12,700 nt of DNA from Paracoccaceae bacterium (GTDB lineage: Bacteria > Pseudomonadota > Alphaproteobacteria > Rhodobacterales > Rhodobacteraceae), in the NCBI GenBank assembly GCA_027080755.1, contig JALWQC010000410.1:1-12700 (forward strand), read 5' to 3'. Both the position numbers and the translations under genes were made by a program. The notes beneath the pieces were generated by a model, which did no database searches, had not been told where the DNA came from, and saw nothing but the letters and a program-made list of their open reading frames with translations. Shown one piece after another: positions 1 through 6,551 of the stretch (its first letter is position 1; the number at the start of each line of letters is the position of its first letter).

Positions 1-444
1 CAAATAGACCGCAAAATACTGGCGGAACTGCAAAAAGACGCCTCGCTGTCCCAACGCGAGCTGGCCGAGCGAATCGGGCTGTCGCAAAATGCCTGCTGGC
101 GGCGGCTGCAGGCGCTGAACGCCAGCGGGATTATCCGGTCCAGCACGGTGCAACTGGACCGGCAGAAACTGGGGCTGGGGCTGGTGGTTTTCGTGATGAT
201 CCGCACCCGCCACCATTCCGCCGACTGGCTGCGCCAGTTCCGCACCCATGTTTCCACCCTGCCCGAGGTCGTCGACTTTTTCCGCATCGGCGGGGACTAT
301 GACTATATGCTGAAGGTCGTGACCGAAGATATGGCCAGCTATGACCGCGTCTACCAACGTCTGATCGCGCGCATAGAGCTGGATTCCGTCACCTCCTACT
401 TCGCGATGGAGGCGATCGAGGAACAGCGCCCGCTACCGCTATAG
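1..444 (+). CDS. Lrp/AsnC family transcriptional regulator, 5' end missing
   Basis: The frame is open from base 1 to a TAG at 442-444 and gives 147 residues, so only a few N-terminal residues are outside the window (the family is usually about 150-160 aa). The first 45 or so visible residues form the winged helix-turn-helix, with the recognisable stretch SQRELAERIGLSQNACWRR. The remainder is the RAM/AsnC effector-binding domain, with GGDYDYML in the usual place. Family members bind DNA as multimers and respond to amino acids or related small molecules; which ligand is bound here cannot be read from the sequence. The gene converges on rpsD, and the two share a terminator in the 63-nt gap. The internal ATG at 148 lies after the HTH and is not the true start. 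Confidence 0.93.
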   Translation, partial: QIDRKILAELQKDASLSQRELAERIGLSQNACWRRLQALNASGIIRSSTVQLDRQKLGLGLVVFVMIRTRHHSADWLRQFRTHVSTLPEVVDFFRIGGDYDYMLKVVTEDMASYDRVYQRLIARIELDSVTSYFAMEAIEEQRPLPL

Positions 445-453
445 ACGCAAACA

Positions 454-484
454 AAAAGGGCCGCGCGGATGGCGCAGCCCTTTT
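454..484. terminator. Bidirectional intrinsic terminator between the Lrp gene and rpsD
   Basis: The arms AAAAGGGC (454-461) and GCCCTTTT (477-484) pair perfectly. Inside them a second helix GCGC/GCGC (463-466 with 472-475) closes a GGATG loop, separated by a single C/A mismatch. The A-run on one side and the T-run on the other give a U-tract to transcripts from either strand, which suits the two convergent genes that flank it. Confidence 0.85.
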
Positions 485-507
485 CGGAATACAGGTGGCG
501 AAAAACC

Positions 508-1128
508 TTAGTTTTTCGCGTAGAATTCGACCACGAGGTTCGGTTCCATCATCACCGGATAGGGAACGTCCGACAGGCTGGGTGTGCGGATGAATTCGCA
601 GGTCAGCTTGTTGGTGTCGACGTTCAGGTATTCCGGTGTGTCACGCTCGGCCGAGGCAATCGCTTCCAGAACCAGCGCCATCTGGCGGGATTTTTCACGA
701 ACGGCGATAACGTCGCCCTCTTTCACGCGGTAGGAGGCGATGTTCACCTTCTTGCCGTTAACCGTAACGTGGCCGTGGTTGACGAACTGGCGTGCGGCAA
801 AAACGGTCGGTACGAACTTGGCGCGGTAGACAACAGCGTCCAGACGGCGTTCCAGCAGGCCGATCAGGTTTTCACCGGTATCGCCCTTGATGCGCTCGGC
901 GTCGGAATAGATGCGGCGGAACTGTTTTTCCGTGATGTCGCCGTAGTAGCCTTTCAGCTTCTGCTTGGCGCGCAGCTGTGTGCCGAAATCCGACAGCTTC
1001 TGCTTGCGGCCCTGGCCGTGCTGGCCCGGACCGTATTCACGGCGGTTAACGGGGGATTTGGGGCGGCCCCAGATGTTTTCGCCCATGCGGCGATCGATTT
1101 TATACTTGGCAGCTGTACGTTTAGTCAC
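508..1128 (-). CDS. rpsD: 30S ribosomal protein S4
   Basis: S4 is a primary 16S rRNA-binding protein that nucleates assembly of the 30S body, and it is also a translational regulator in several bacteria. The 206-aa product has the usual length. It shows the alphaproteobacterial N-terminus ([20 protein letters not shown], then [15 protein letters not shown]) and the [11 protein letters not shown] stretch, followed by the S4 RNA-binding fold at about residues 96-160 ([28 protein letters not shown]). No zinc-binding cysteine cluster is present, so it is the C-minus form. The start is a GTG at 1128-1126, with an AAGGA Shine-Dalgarno about 8 nt upstream; no in-frame ATG matches the family N-terminus better. 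It stands alone rather than in an alpha operon, and has its own promoter and a structured leader. Confidence 0.98.
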   Translation of the reverse strand: MTKRTAAKYKIDRRMGENIWGRPKSPVNRREYGPGQHGQGRKQKLSDFGTQLRAKQKLKGYYGDITEKQFRRIYSDAERIKGDTGENLIGLLERRLDAVVYRAKFVPTVFAARQFVNHGHVTVNGKKVNIASYRVKEGDVIAVREKSRQMALVLEAIASAERDTPEYLNVDTNKLTCEFIRTPSLSDVPYPVMMEPNLVVEFYAKN

Positions 1129-1247
1129 GAGCTGGATCCTTTCAACAGTATGAAAGGTGCTTTCCTAATCCGGCCTCATTGCCGGATGACAGGTTTCCCC
1201 TTGCGGGGTCCACAAACACCAATTGCCGGCCCCTCGCGGAACCGGAT
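1129..1247 (-). promoter_or_regulatory. Structured rpsD leader with three hairpins, the last burying the ribosome binding site
   Basis: Read on the minus strand, the leader of about 119 nt holds three perfect hairpins. The first is CCCC-GCAA-GGGG (1208-1197), a GNRA tetraloop. The second is ATCCGGC-AATGAG-GCCGGAT (1187-1168). The third is CCTTTCA-TACTGT-TGAAAGG (1157-1138). The 3' arm of the third hairpin contains most of the AAGGA ribosome binding site of rpsD. The element CCGGCAAT of hairpin 2 also occurs at 1229-1222, so an alternative pairing is possible. None of the hairpins is followed by a U-run, so a translational rather than a terminator role is more likely. S4 autoregulation through its mRNA is established in E. 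coli and Bacillus; its use here is inference. Confidence 0.55.
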
Positions 1248-1253
1248 GGCGGG

Positions 1254-1281
1254 GTTATAGGGGTTTCGGTGGCGGAGTCAA
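1254..1281 (-). promoter_or_regulatory. Sigma-70-type promoter of rpsD
   Basis: On the minus strand TTGACT (1281-1276) and TATAAC (1259-1254) are separated by 16 bp, each matching the consensus at five of six positions. This predicts transcription starting near 1247 and a long untranslated leader. It is the strongest promoter-like match upstream of rpsD. Confidence 0.7.
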
Positions 1282-1310
1282 GCGCCGCTTCCCCCGCGTG
1301 GCGCAGCCGC

Positions 1311-2087
1311 TCAGGATGCGTTTTCCTCTTCCTCTTCGGCCTGAAAGGCGCTGGACAGGGCGGCGGCAAAAATACCGGCGGGCATGGCGGCCAGACCAAC
1401 GCCCGATATGGCGAAAATACCGGCGAAAATCTTCCCCCACAGGGTCACCGGATAGACATCGCCATATCCGACCGTGGTCAGGGTTGCCATGCCCCACCAA
1501 AGCGCGCGGGGGATGCTGCCAAAGGAGTCCGGCTGCACATGCCGTTCGACAAAATACAGGCTTGTTGCGGCCACCAGCATAAAGACAAGCGCCCCGCCCA
1601 TGCTGACCAGCAGCTCGAATTTGCGCCGGTTCAATGCCTTCAGAATACCGCGCAACGCCTTGCTGACCCCCGGGATACGCGCAAGTTTCACGATCCGCAC
1701 CAGCCGCAGAATACGGGTGAACACCATTTCCGAGCCCGCGCCCAGCCACAGCGGCAGGATCGTCAGGAAATCGACAATCGCCATAGGCGTCACGATATAG
1801 CGCAACCGCCCCCGCAGCCCGCGGTATTGCGGTGCCTCGCCGGCGGACCAGACACGCGCCACATATTCAACGGTGAATGCCAGCAGCACAAAGCGGTTGA
1901 AATCGTGGAAAAACGTGGCGTAGGCGGAAAGGAGCGCGGGCTCCGTTTCCAGAATGGCGGCCAGCACGCTTAGCAAAACCAGCGTCATGATAACCATATT
2001 GACCGGCGACAATCCCTTGCCCGGCCAATATTCGGTAAACAGGTTTACAAATACGCGGTGGCGGAATGTTTCCTTGGTATCGGGCAT
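1311..2087 (-). CDS. Voltage-gated-type potassium channel (six-TM ion transporter)
   Basis: The 258-aa inner-membrane protein has the layout of one Kv subunit. S1 is at about residues 28-46, S2 at 61-80 and S3 at 98-115. S4 at 122-137 carries positive residues every third position (R125, R128, R131, K134, R137), the voltage-sensor pattern. S5 is at about 157-178, and a pore loop holds the K+ selectivity filter TTVGYGD (204-210). S6 has a PAG hinge at 236-238, as in KvAP-like channels. The C-terminus is a short acidic tail with no RCK or cyclic-nucleotide domain. Four subunits would assemble into a K+-selective pore. The ATG at 2087 has AAGGA about 8 nt upstream. It lies 28 nt downstream of the MAPEG gene on the same strand and may share its transcript. 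Confidence 0.93.
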   Translation of the reverse strand: MPDTKETFRHRVFVNLFTEYWPGKGLSPVNMVIMTLVLLSVLAAILETEPALLSAYATFFHDFNRFVLLAFTVEYVARVWSAGEAPQYRGLRGRLRYIVTPMAIVDFLTILPLWLGAGSEMVFTRILRLVRIVKLARIPGVSKALRGILKALNRRKFELLVSMGGALVFMLVAATSLYFVERHVQPDSFGSIPRALWWGMATLTTVGYGDVYPVTLWGKIFAGIFAISGVGLAAMPAGIFAAALSSAFQAEEEEENAS

Positions 2088-2115
2088 CAGGTTTCCTTGT
2101 GGTGTTCGTTACGCC

Positions 2116-2514
2116 TTATAGCGCCTTTGCCACCACAGCCCAAGCCATCATCCCCAACCCGATATGCCCCACCGTCCAGACAATGGATCGCGTCAGGCCG
2201 ATGGCGGTAATATAGGCCGGCACATAGGCAATGCGGGCCAGCAGGAACACCACCGCGCCCCAAAGGGCAAGGCCGGAATCGAGGCCGAAATGCACCGCCA
2301 GCAGGGACAGGGGCAGGAATACGAACATCGCCTCGTTCATATTGTGCAGTGCGCGCAAGGCCCGACCGGCGTTTTTTGTCAGCTTCAGCGGATGGTCGCG
2401 CGGACCGCCGGCGTAATGCATGACCTCGGGGCCGACCTCGCGCGACATGATGGCCGAGGGCAGAAACGTCTGCACGACATACAGCAACAGCACCAGCAGT
2501 ATCAGGATAACCAT
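2116..2514 (-). CDS. MAPEG family membrane protein
   Basis: This 132-aa protein has four hydrophobic segments (about residues 1-20, 62-78, 83-105 and 110-130). It carries the MAPEG signature region RALRALHNMNEAMFVFLPL (51-69) and the later FLLARIAYVPAYI stretch. MAPEG proteins are integral membrane proteins related to microsomal glutathione transferases and eicosanoid enzymes; bacterial members of this small subgroup mostly lack a defined substrate. The ATG at 2514 is preceded only by a G-rich run as a possible Shine-Dalgarno. The gene sits between a peroxiredoxin and a K+ channel on the same strand, after a terminator, and I see no separate promoter, so read-through from the peroxiredoxin promoter is likely. 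A role in glutathione or lipid-peroxide chemistry is plausible from the neighbour but unproven. Confidence 0.9.
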   Translation of the reverse strand: MVILILLVLLLYVVQTFLPSAIMSREVGPEVMHYAGGPRDHPLKLTKNAGRALRALHNMNEAMFVFLPLSLLAVHFGLDSGLALWGAVVFLLARIAYVPAYITAIGLTRSIVWTVGHIGLGMMAWAVVAKAL

Positions 2515-2525
2515 ACCATCCCCCC

Positions 2526-2557
2526 AAAGAAAAACGCGGGGTTCGATGCCCCGCGTT
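2526..2557 (-). terminator. Intrinsic terminator after the peroxiredoxin gene
   Basis: On the minus strand AACGCGGGG (2557-2549) pairs perfectly with CCCCGCGTT (2541-2533) around a 7-nt loop, and is followed by a T-rich run ending near 2526. It begins 14 nt after the peroxiredoxin stop codon. It should end or reduce transcription before the MAPEG and channel genes. Confidence 0.85.
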
Positions 2558-2570
2558 CCTCATATCGGTT

Positions 2571-3104
2571 TTATTTGTTGGCTTTCAACCAGGCCATCAC
2601 CGTTTCGGGCGAGGATTCGCCATACGGGTCCTCGGGGTGGTTGTCGGCGCGGCCGGGCTCTTCGAACCAGGCTTCGATCACGCCGTCGTTGACGATGGCG
2701 GCATAGCGCCAGCTGCGCATACCGAAGCCGATGTTGGATTTATCGACCAGCATACCGATCAGGCGGGTAAAGGTGCCGGCGCCGTCGGGGATGACCTTGA
2801 CGTTCTTCAGCTCCTGATCCCAGGACCATTTGTTCATCACGAAGGTATCGTTCACGGACATCACATAGATATCGTCGATCCCCAGTTCGCGGAATTCGTC
2901 GGCGGCCTTTTCGTAGCCGGGCAGCTGATAGGTGGAACAGGTGGGCGTGAAGGCACCGGGCAGGGAAAACAGGATGACCCGCTTGCCCTTGAAGTAGTCG
3001 TCCGTTGTCATATCCTGCCAGCGGAACGGATTGTCGCCGCCAATGGATTCATCGCGCACGCGGGTGTGAAAGGTTACGTCGGGAACTTTGATTCCGGGCT
3101 TCAT
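2571..3104 (-). CDS. Peroxiredoxin, Prx5-type (single-cysteine)
   Basis: Thiol peroxidase of the Prx5/AhpC-TSA superfamily that reduces H2O2 and organic hydroperoxides. The 177-aa protein has the active-site motif PGAFTPTC, with the peroxidatic cysteine at residue 56 and the conserved Pro and Thr before it. The catalytic Arg lies in the later FGMRSWRYA segment. No other cysteine is present, so there is no resolving cysteine in this chain and the enzyme would need an outside thiol such as glutathione/glutaredoxin; that partner is inference from the family. The protein has no signal peptide and should be cytoplasmic. The ATG at 3104 has a strong GGAGGT site 6 nt upstream. It diverges from rlmJ across a short region with a perfect inverted repeat, and ends in a clear terminator. 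Confidence 0.96.
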   Translation of the reverse strand: MKPGIKVPDVTFHTRVRDESIGGDNPFRWQDMTTDDYFKGKRVILFSLPGAFTPTCSTYQLPGYEKAADEFRELGIDDIYVMSVNDTFVMNKWSWDQELKNVKVIPDGAGTFTRLIGMLVDKSNIGFGMRSWRYAAIVNDGVIEAWFEEPGRADNHPEDPYGESSPETVMAWLKANK

Positions 3105-3126
3105 GGGATTACCTCCGTTTGGTTAC

Positions 3127-3143
3127 TTTAGAATGTGTCTAAA
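3127..3143. promoter_or_regulatory. Perfect inverted repeat, candidate operator between peroxiredoxin and rlmJ
   Basis: TTTAGA-ATGTG-TCTAAA is a perfect 6-6 inverted repeat with a 5-bp spacer, centred 31 nt upstream of the peroxiredoxin ATG. On the minus strand a TTGAAA lies 17 bp before a weak -10-like TAGACA that falls inside the repeat, so a bound protein would block that promoter. The cognate regulator is not identifiable from this window. Confidence 0.5.
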
Positions 3144-3212
3144 CTGCAGGCCGCGCATTTTCAACCGGAAATTACGGTGGACGGGTCCGCCAGTCTGGGA
3201 TAGCAACGGGCC

Positions 3213-3971
3213 ATGCTGTCCTATCAACACGCCTATCATGCCGGCGGTCCGGCCGACCTGCACAAACATATCGCGCTGGCGGAATTGCTGGCCCTGCTGA
3301 CCCGCAAGCCGCGCGGCATTTCCTATATGGAAACCCATGCGGGGCGCGGGTTGTATGATCTGGCGGCGCCGGAAACGGCCAAAACCGGCGAGGCAGAGGC
3401 CGGTATTGCCCGCATTCCGCCCCCCGACGGCCCCTTTGGCGAAGCGCTTGCCAATGTGCGGGCGCTGCACGGGGAGACGGCCTATCCCGGCTCGCCTGCG
3501 CTGGCGGCCAGCCTGCTGCGCGAAGTGGACCGCCTGCACCTGATGGAATTGCACCCTGCCGAGTTCGCCGCCCTGAAAACCAATCTGGAGGGCGAGGCCG
3601 CCATCCACCATCGGGACGGATACGAGGGGGTTCTGGCGATCTCTCCGCCCAAACCGCGCAAGGGGCTGGTGCTGGTGGATCCCTCTTACGAGGTGAAAAG
3701 CGAATACATACAGGCCGCCGATTTCACCCGCAAACTGGTAGCGAAATGGCCCGAGGCCACGGTGATGATCTGGTATCCGGTCCTGAAAGCCGCGCGCCAT
3801 ACGGATATGCTGGCGGCCCTGAAGTTGCCCTATATCAAGGACGAGGTTGCCTTCGATCTGAACGATGGCAAAGGCATGCTGGGTAGCGGGCTGGTGCTGG
3901 TCAATGCCCCCTACGGGGCGGAAAACATATTCGGACGCACCCGCAAACTGGGCGCGCCCGTGTTGCGTTAG
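3213..3971 (+). CDS. rlmJ: 23S rRNA (adenine-2030-N6)-methyltransferase
   Basis: RlmJ methylates A2030 of 23S rRNA using S-adenosylmethionine. The 252-aa product starts with the family hallmark MLSYQHAYHAGGPADLHKH. It has the SAM-binding motif METHAGRGLYDL at 39-50 and the catalytic motif DPSYE at 156-160 (E. coli has DPPYE). It is slightly shorter than the E. coli enzyme of about 280 aa. The ATG at 3213 has only a weak purine-rich site (ACGGG), but it is fixed by the conserved N-terminus. The gene diverges from the peroxiredoxin gene and converges with the DUF2147 gene, leaving a single base between the two stop codons and no space for a terminator. Confidence 0.96.
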   Translation: MLSYQHAYHAGGPADLHKHIALAELLALLTRKPRGISYMETHAGRGLYDLAAPETAKTGEAEAGIARIPPPDGPFGEALANVRALHGETAYPGSPALAASLLREVDRLHLMELHPAEFAALKTNLEGEAAIHHRDGYEGVLAISPPKPRKGLVLVDPSYEVKSEYIQAADFTRKLVAKWPEATVMIWYPVLKAARHTDMLAALKLPYIKDEVAFDLNDGKGMLGSGLVLVNAPYGAENIFGRTRKLGAPVLR

Positions 3972-3972
3972 G

Positions 3973-4368
3973 TCAGGGCAGCATCTGCCAGGTCTGGCTG
4001 CGGCAGAAGATCAGCACGCATCCCTCTACCTTCAGCTTGTTGCCGTTCAGCGTCATCTTGGAATTATAGGTCTTGTCCCGGTCCGGCGCCCAGATTTTCC
4101 CTTTGCCCCAGTGGCCGTTCCCCTGATCTACCATGTCCCAGATAATCGGCTTGCCGAGGTTTTCATAGGCAGAGTCCAGCGACCCGTCGGCGTTGTATTT
4201 GCGCACAATCGTGCCGCAGGTCAGGCTGGCGTTACTGCTGCAAGGCCCGATTTCCACATGCAGGAAATTCCCGCTGTCCCCCGGGGCTGTCTGGAATGTG
4301 CCGCTCAGCACGCCGGCATTGGCCATCCCCGGCAGGGCCAGAGCAAGGGCAAATAAAGCTTTTTTCAT
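3973..4368 (-). CDS. Secreted DUF2147 domain protein
   Basis: The 131-aa product begins with a clear signal peptide, MKKALFALALALPGMANA, cleaved before GVLSG, so it is periplasmic or exported. The mature part is a single DUF2147 domain: it opens with a GTFQTAPGDSGNF stretch, has IWDMV and GKIWAPDRDKTYNSKM in the middle, and ends LIFCRSQTWQMLP. Four cysteines in the mature chain (about residues 43, 51, 116 and 121) may form disulfides. No biochemical function is established for the family. The start chosen is the ATG at 4368, which has an exact AGGAGG site 6-7 nt upstream; an upstream in-frame extension to 4422 would place sequence before the signal peptide and is rejected. The gene faces away from the LTD-Hint gene. 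Confidence 0.9.
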   Translation of the reverse strand: MKKALFALALALPGMANAGVLSGTFQTAPGDSGNFLHVEIGPCSSNASLTCGTIVRKYNADGSLDSAYENLGKPIIWDMVDQGNGHWGKGKIWAPDRDKTYNSKMTLNGNKLKVEGCVLIFCRSQTWQMLP

Positions 4369-4385
4369 CGTTTCCTCCTGTTTTA

Positions 4386-4422
4386 TCGGGGTATGACACC
4401 CCGAAACCGTGCTTTGGGTCAA
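4386..4422 (-). promoter_or_regulatory. Possible promoter and hairpin upstream of the DUF2147 gene
   Basis: On the minus strand TTGACC (4422-4417) is followed after 18 bp by TGTCAT (4398-4393), a fair promoter match. A perfect 7-bp inverted repeat, TCGGGGT and ACCCCGA around ATGAC (4386-4404), overlaps the -10. It could therefore be an operator, or a leader hairpin if transcription starts further upstream. The two readings cannot be separated by inspection. Confidence 0.35.
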
Positions 4423-4458
4423 GGTTTACCTGACAACCCCCTGCCAGGGCGGGCGGAT

Positions 4459-4487
4459 TTGACAGCCCTCCCCGGGCTCGTCATTAT
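4459..4487 (+). promoter_or_regulatory. Sigma-70-type promoter of the LTD-Hint gene
   Basis: A full-consensus TTGACA (4459-4464) is followed by a 17-bp spacer and CATTAT (4482-4487, four of six). The predicted start near 4494 gives a leader of about 60 nt before the ATG at 4557, which supports that start codon. Confidence 0.6.
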
Positions 4488-4556
4488 AGGCCGGTAACTA
4501 TTGGTGTGGATTTCAAAGTACCCGCCCTTTCGCACACAAATAGATGTACAGGACCT

Positions 4557-5777
4557 ATGGCCAGCACCCTTCTTGGCGGCATTGCAATCAACGAAGTTCT
4601 GGTCGATCCGAACGGCGCCAACAACTATGACACCGACGGCAACGGCACCGCCGGCAATACGGATGAATTCGTAGAGCTGGTAAACCTTTCCGGCAGCGAT
4701 ATAAATATTTCCGGGCTGGAGCTGTGGGATATGGGGCGGGGCAACTGGTTTACCTTTCCTTCCGGCACGATCCTGCAATCCGGCGCCCATGCGATGGTCA
4801 TGACCGGCGTGCAGGCCGGTGGCTCCTTGCCGACGGGCAATCCGGGGGACCTGTTTTTCGATGCGGGGCTGGGGACGGCGGTCATCAACAACGGCGGGGA
4901 CAATATCGTTGTCTATGATCCGGGCAGCGACCAGTATATCGCCGCGACCTTCAACGGGGACCCGCTGGACAATCCGCCCACCGATTATGCCGGTTTTTCC
5001 GCCACCGCCACCCTGTCGGGGTTAAGCGAGGATTTCGGGACCGATATGGACGGGTTTTCCATCCAGCGGGCACCGGACGGATCCAGTGTTTTTGTAAACA
5101 ACGTCACCCCGACCCCAGGCGTCAACAATATCTGCTTTACCGGCGGAACGGTTTTCGACACCCCCGACGGCCCGCGCCGGATTGAACGCCTGCGCCCCGG
5201 CGATAGCCTTTTGACACGGGATCACGGGCCGCAAAAGATCCGCTGGATCGGGGCGCGCACCCATTCCCGCACGGAAATCGCACGCAATCCGGCCCTGAAC
5301 CAGATACATATCCCCAAAGGGGCGCTGGGGGACAATATGCCCGCGCAGGACCTGCAGGTATCACGCCATCACCGCCTGTTGCTGCGCTCCAAAATCGCGC
5401 GCCGGATGTTCGGCACGGACGAGCTGCTGGTCCCCGCCAAGGATCTGCTGCGACTGGCGGGGGTGGCACCCGCCCCTGTGACCGGAAATATCACCTATTA
5501 CCATATCCTGATGGACCGGCACGAGATCCTCTATGCCAATGGCGCCGAGGCAGAAAGCCTCTATCTGGGGCAAGAGGCCTGGCGCGCGCTGGGGGCGCAG
5601 GAAAGGCAGGAACTGCAACTTCTGCTGGGGATGGATCTCGGGAATATGGGCCTAACACCACCCGCGCCGGCACGAAAACTGGCCAAGGGGCGCAGGGTGC
5701 AGCATCTGGTCGAACGTCATATGAAAAACCGGATGCCGCTTTGCCGGACGGACGGCTTGCAACCGGCATATAGATAG
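4557..5777 (+). CDS. Lamin-tail domain plus Hint domain exoprotein
   Basis: The 406-aa protein has two parts. Residues 8 to about 185 are a lamin-tail (LTD) domain: INEVLVDPNG, an acidic DTDGNG loop, EFVELVNLSG and GLELWD. Residues 191 to about 350 are a Hint_2 module of the hedgehog/intein fold. It starts with Cys193 in NICFTGGTVFDTPDG, continues with RLRPGDSLLTRDHG and IRWIG, has a VSRHHRLLL motif at 268-276 and a late YYHILMDRHEILYANG stretch. A basic tail follows. There is no Sec signal peptide. Hint_2 proteins are common in Rhodobacteraceae, often on RTX or secreted proteins, and self-processing at the Cys is inferred from the fold rather than shown. The ATG at 4557 has AGGA 5 nt upstream; an earlier in-frame ATG at 4506 lacks a good site and adds a non-conserved segment. 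No terminator separates it from hisA, 39 nt downstream. Confidence 0.88.
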   Translation: MASTLLGGIAINEVLVDPNGANNYDTDGNGTAGNTDEFVELVNLSGSDINISGLELWDMGRGNWFTFPSGTILQSGAHAMVMTGVQAGGSLPTGNPGDLFFDAGLGTAVINNGGDNIVVYDPGSDQYIAATFNGDPLDNPPTDYAGFSATATLSGLSEDFGTDMDGFSIQRAPDGSSVFVNNVTPTPGVNNICFTGGTVFDTPDGPRRIERLRPGDSLLTRDHGPQKIRWIGARTHSRTEIARNPALNQIHIPKGALGDNMPAQDLQVSRHHRLLLRSKIARRMFGTDELLVPAKDLLRLAGVAPAPVTGNITYYHILMDRHEILYANGAEAESLYLGQEAWRALGAQERQELQLLLGMDLGNMGLTPPAPARKLAKGRRVQHLVERHMKNRMPLCRTDGLQPAYR

Positions 5778-5796
5778 GGGTATCACGCAGGTATCA
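5757..5796 (+). promoter_or_regulatory. Direct repeat and weak promoter-like site upstream of hisA
   Basis: GGTATCA occurs twice, at 5779-5785 and 5790-5796, with an 11-bp period, about one helical turn. A weak promoter match (TTGCAA at 5757-5762, 18 bp, TATCAC at 5781-5786) overlaps the first copy. It could serve the hisAFE genes independently of the upstream gene. Both matches are modest and could be chance. Confidence 0.3.
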
Positions 5797-5816
5797 TACA
5801 AACCGGAGATGCCGCC

Positions 5817-6551
5817 ATGATCCTTTACCCCGCGATTGACCTGAAAGACGGCAACTGTGTACGCCTGTTCAAAGGCGAGATGGATCAGGCCACCGTGTTC
5901 AGCGACGACCCCGCCGCGCAGGCGCTGGAATTCCAGAAGGCCGGCTGCGACTGGCTGCATCTGGTGGACCTGAACGGGGCCTTTGCCGGTGCGCCGGTGA
6001 ATGACGCGCCGGTAGAGGCCATCCTGAAGGCCTGCGATATCCCCGCGCAACTGGGCGGCGGTATCCGCGACATTGCCACCATCGAACGCTGGCTGGACAA
6101 GGGGCTGGCGCGGGTGATCCTTGGCACCGTTGCCGTGCGCGATCCCGATCTGGTGAAACAGGCCGCGCGGCTTTTCCCCGGCAAGGTCGCCGTGGGGATT
6201 GACGCGCGCGACGGCATGGTCGCCGTGGAAGGCTGGGCCGAAACCACGGACACAACCGCGCTGGATCTGGCACGGAAATTCGAGGACGCGGGTGTCGCCG
6301 CCATCATTTACACCGATATTGACCGCGACGGCGCCATGCAGGGGCCGAATGTGGCGGCGACGGCAGCGCTGGCCAATGCGGTTTCCATTCCGGTGATTGC
6401 CTCGGGGGGGGTCAGCTCGATGGACGACCTTGCCGCGCTGAAAGACTGCGGCGCGCCGCTGGACGGGGCGATCTCGGGGCGGGCGCTGTATGACGGGGCG
6501 ATTGATGTGGCAAAGGCGGCAGCCTTTCTGAAAGGGGAACAGGATGCTTAA
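5817..6551 (+). CDS. hisA: Phosphoribosylformimino-5-aminoimidazole carboxamide ribotide isomerase
   Basis: HisA opens the ribose ring of ProFAR to give PRFAR, the fourth enzymatic activity of histidine synthesis, in the cytoplasm. The 244-aa product is a (beta-alpha)8 barrel of normal length. The catalytic Asp8 lies in YPAIDLKDG and the second Asp (129) in GIDARDG. The phosphate-binding loops are QLGGGIRD (78-85) and VIASGGVSS near the C-terminus. The ATG at 5817 has a GGAG site 9 nt upstream. It overlaps hisF by 8 nt, so the two are translationally coupled. The partner hisH, often adjacent in this group, is not upstream here; an LTD-Hint gene is there instead. Confidence 0.98.
   Translation: MILYPAIDLKDGNCVRLFKGEMDQATVFSDDPAAQALEFQKAGCDWLHLVDLNGAFAGAPVNDAPVEAILKACDIPAQLGGGIRDIATIERWLDKGLARVILGTVAVRDPDLVKQAARLFPGKVAVGIDARDGMVAVEGWAETTDTTALDLARKFEDAGVAAIIYTDIDRDGAMQGPNVAATAALANAVSIPVIASGGVSSMDDLAALKDCGAPLDGAISGRALYDGAIDVAKAAAFLKGEQDA

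Noticed and set aside
1168..1187. Terminator or attenuator in the rpsD leader
   Set aside because: The 7-bp stem is perfect but no U-run follows on either strand, so it does not meet the form of an intrinsic terminator.
469..1260. Long plus-strand open frame opposite rpsD
   Set aside because: It is the antisense shadow of rpsD in high-GC DNA; its translation shows no domain and no plausible ribosome site, while rpsD on the other strand is unmistakable.
3969..3975. Terminator between rlmJ and the DUF2147 gene
   Set aside because: Only one base separates the two stop codons and no hairpin with a U-tract is seen across the junction.
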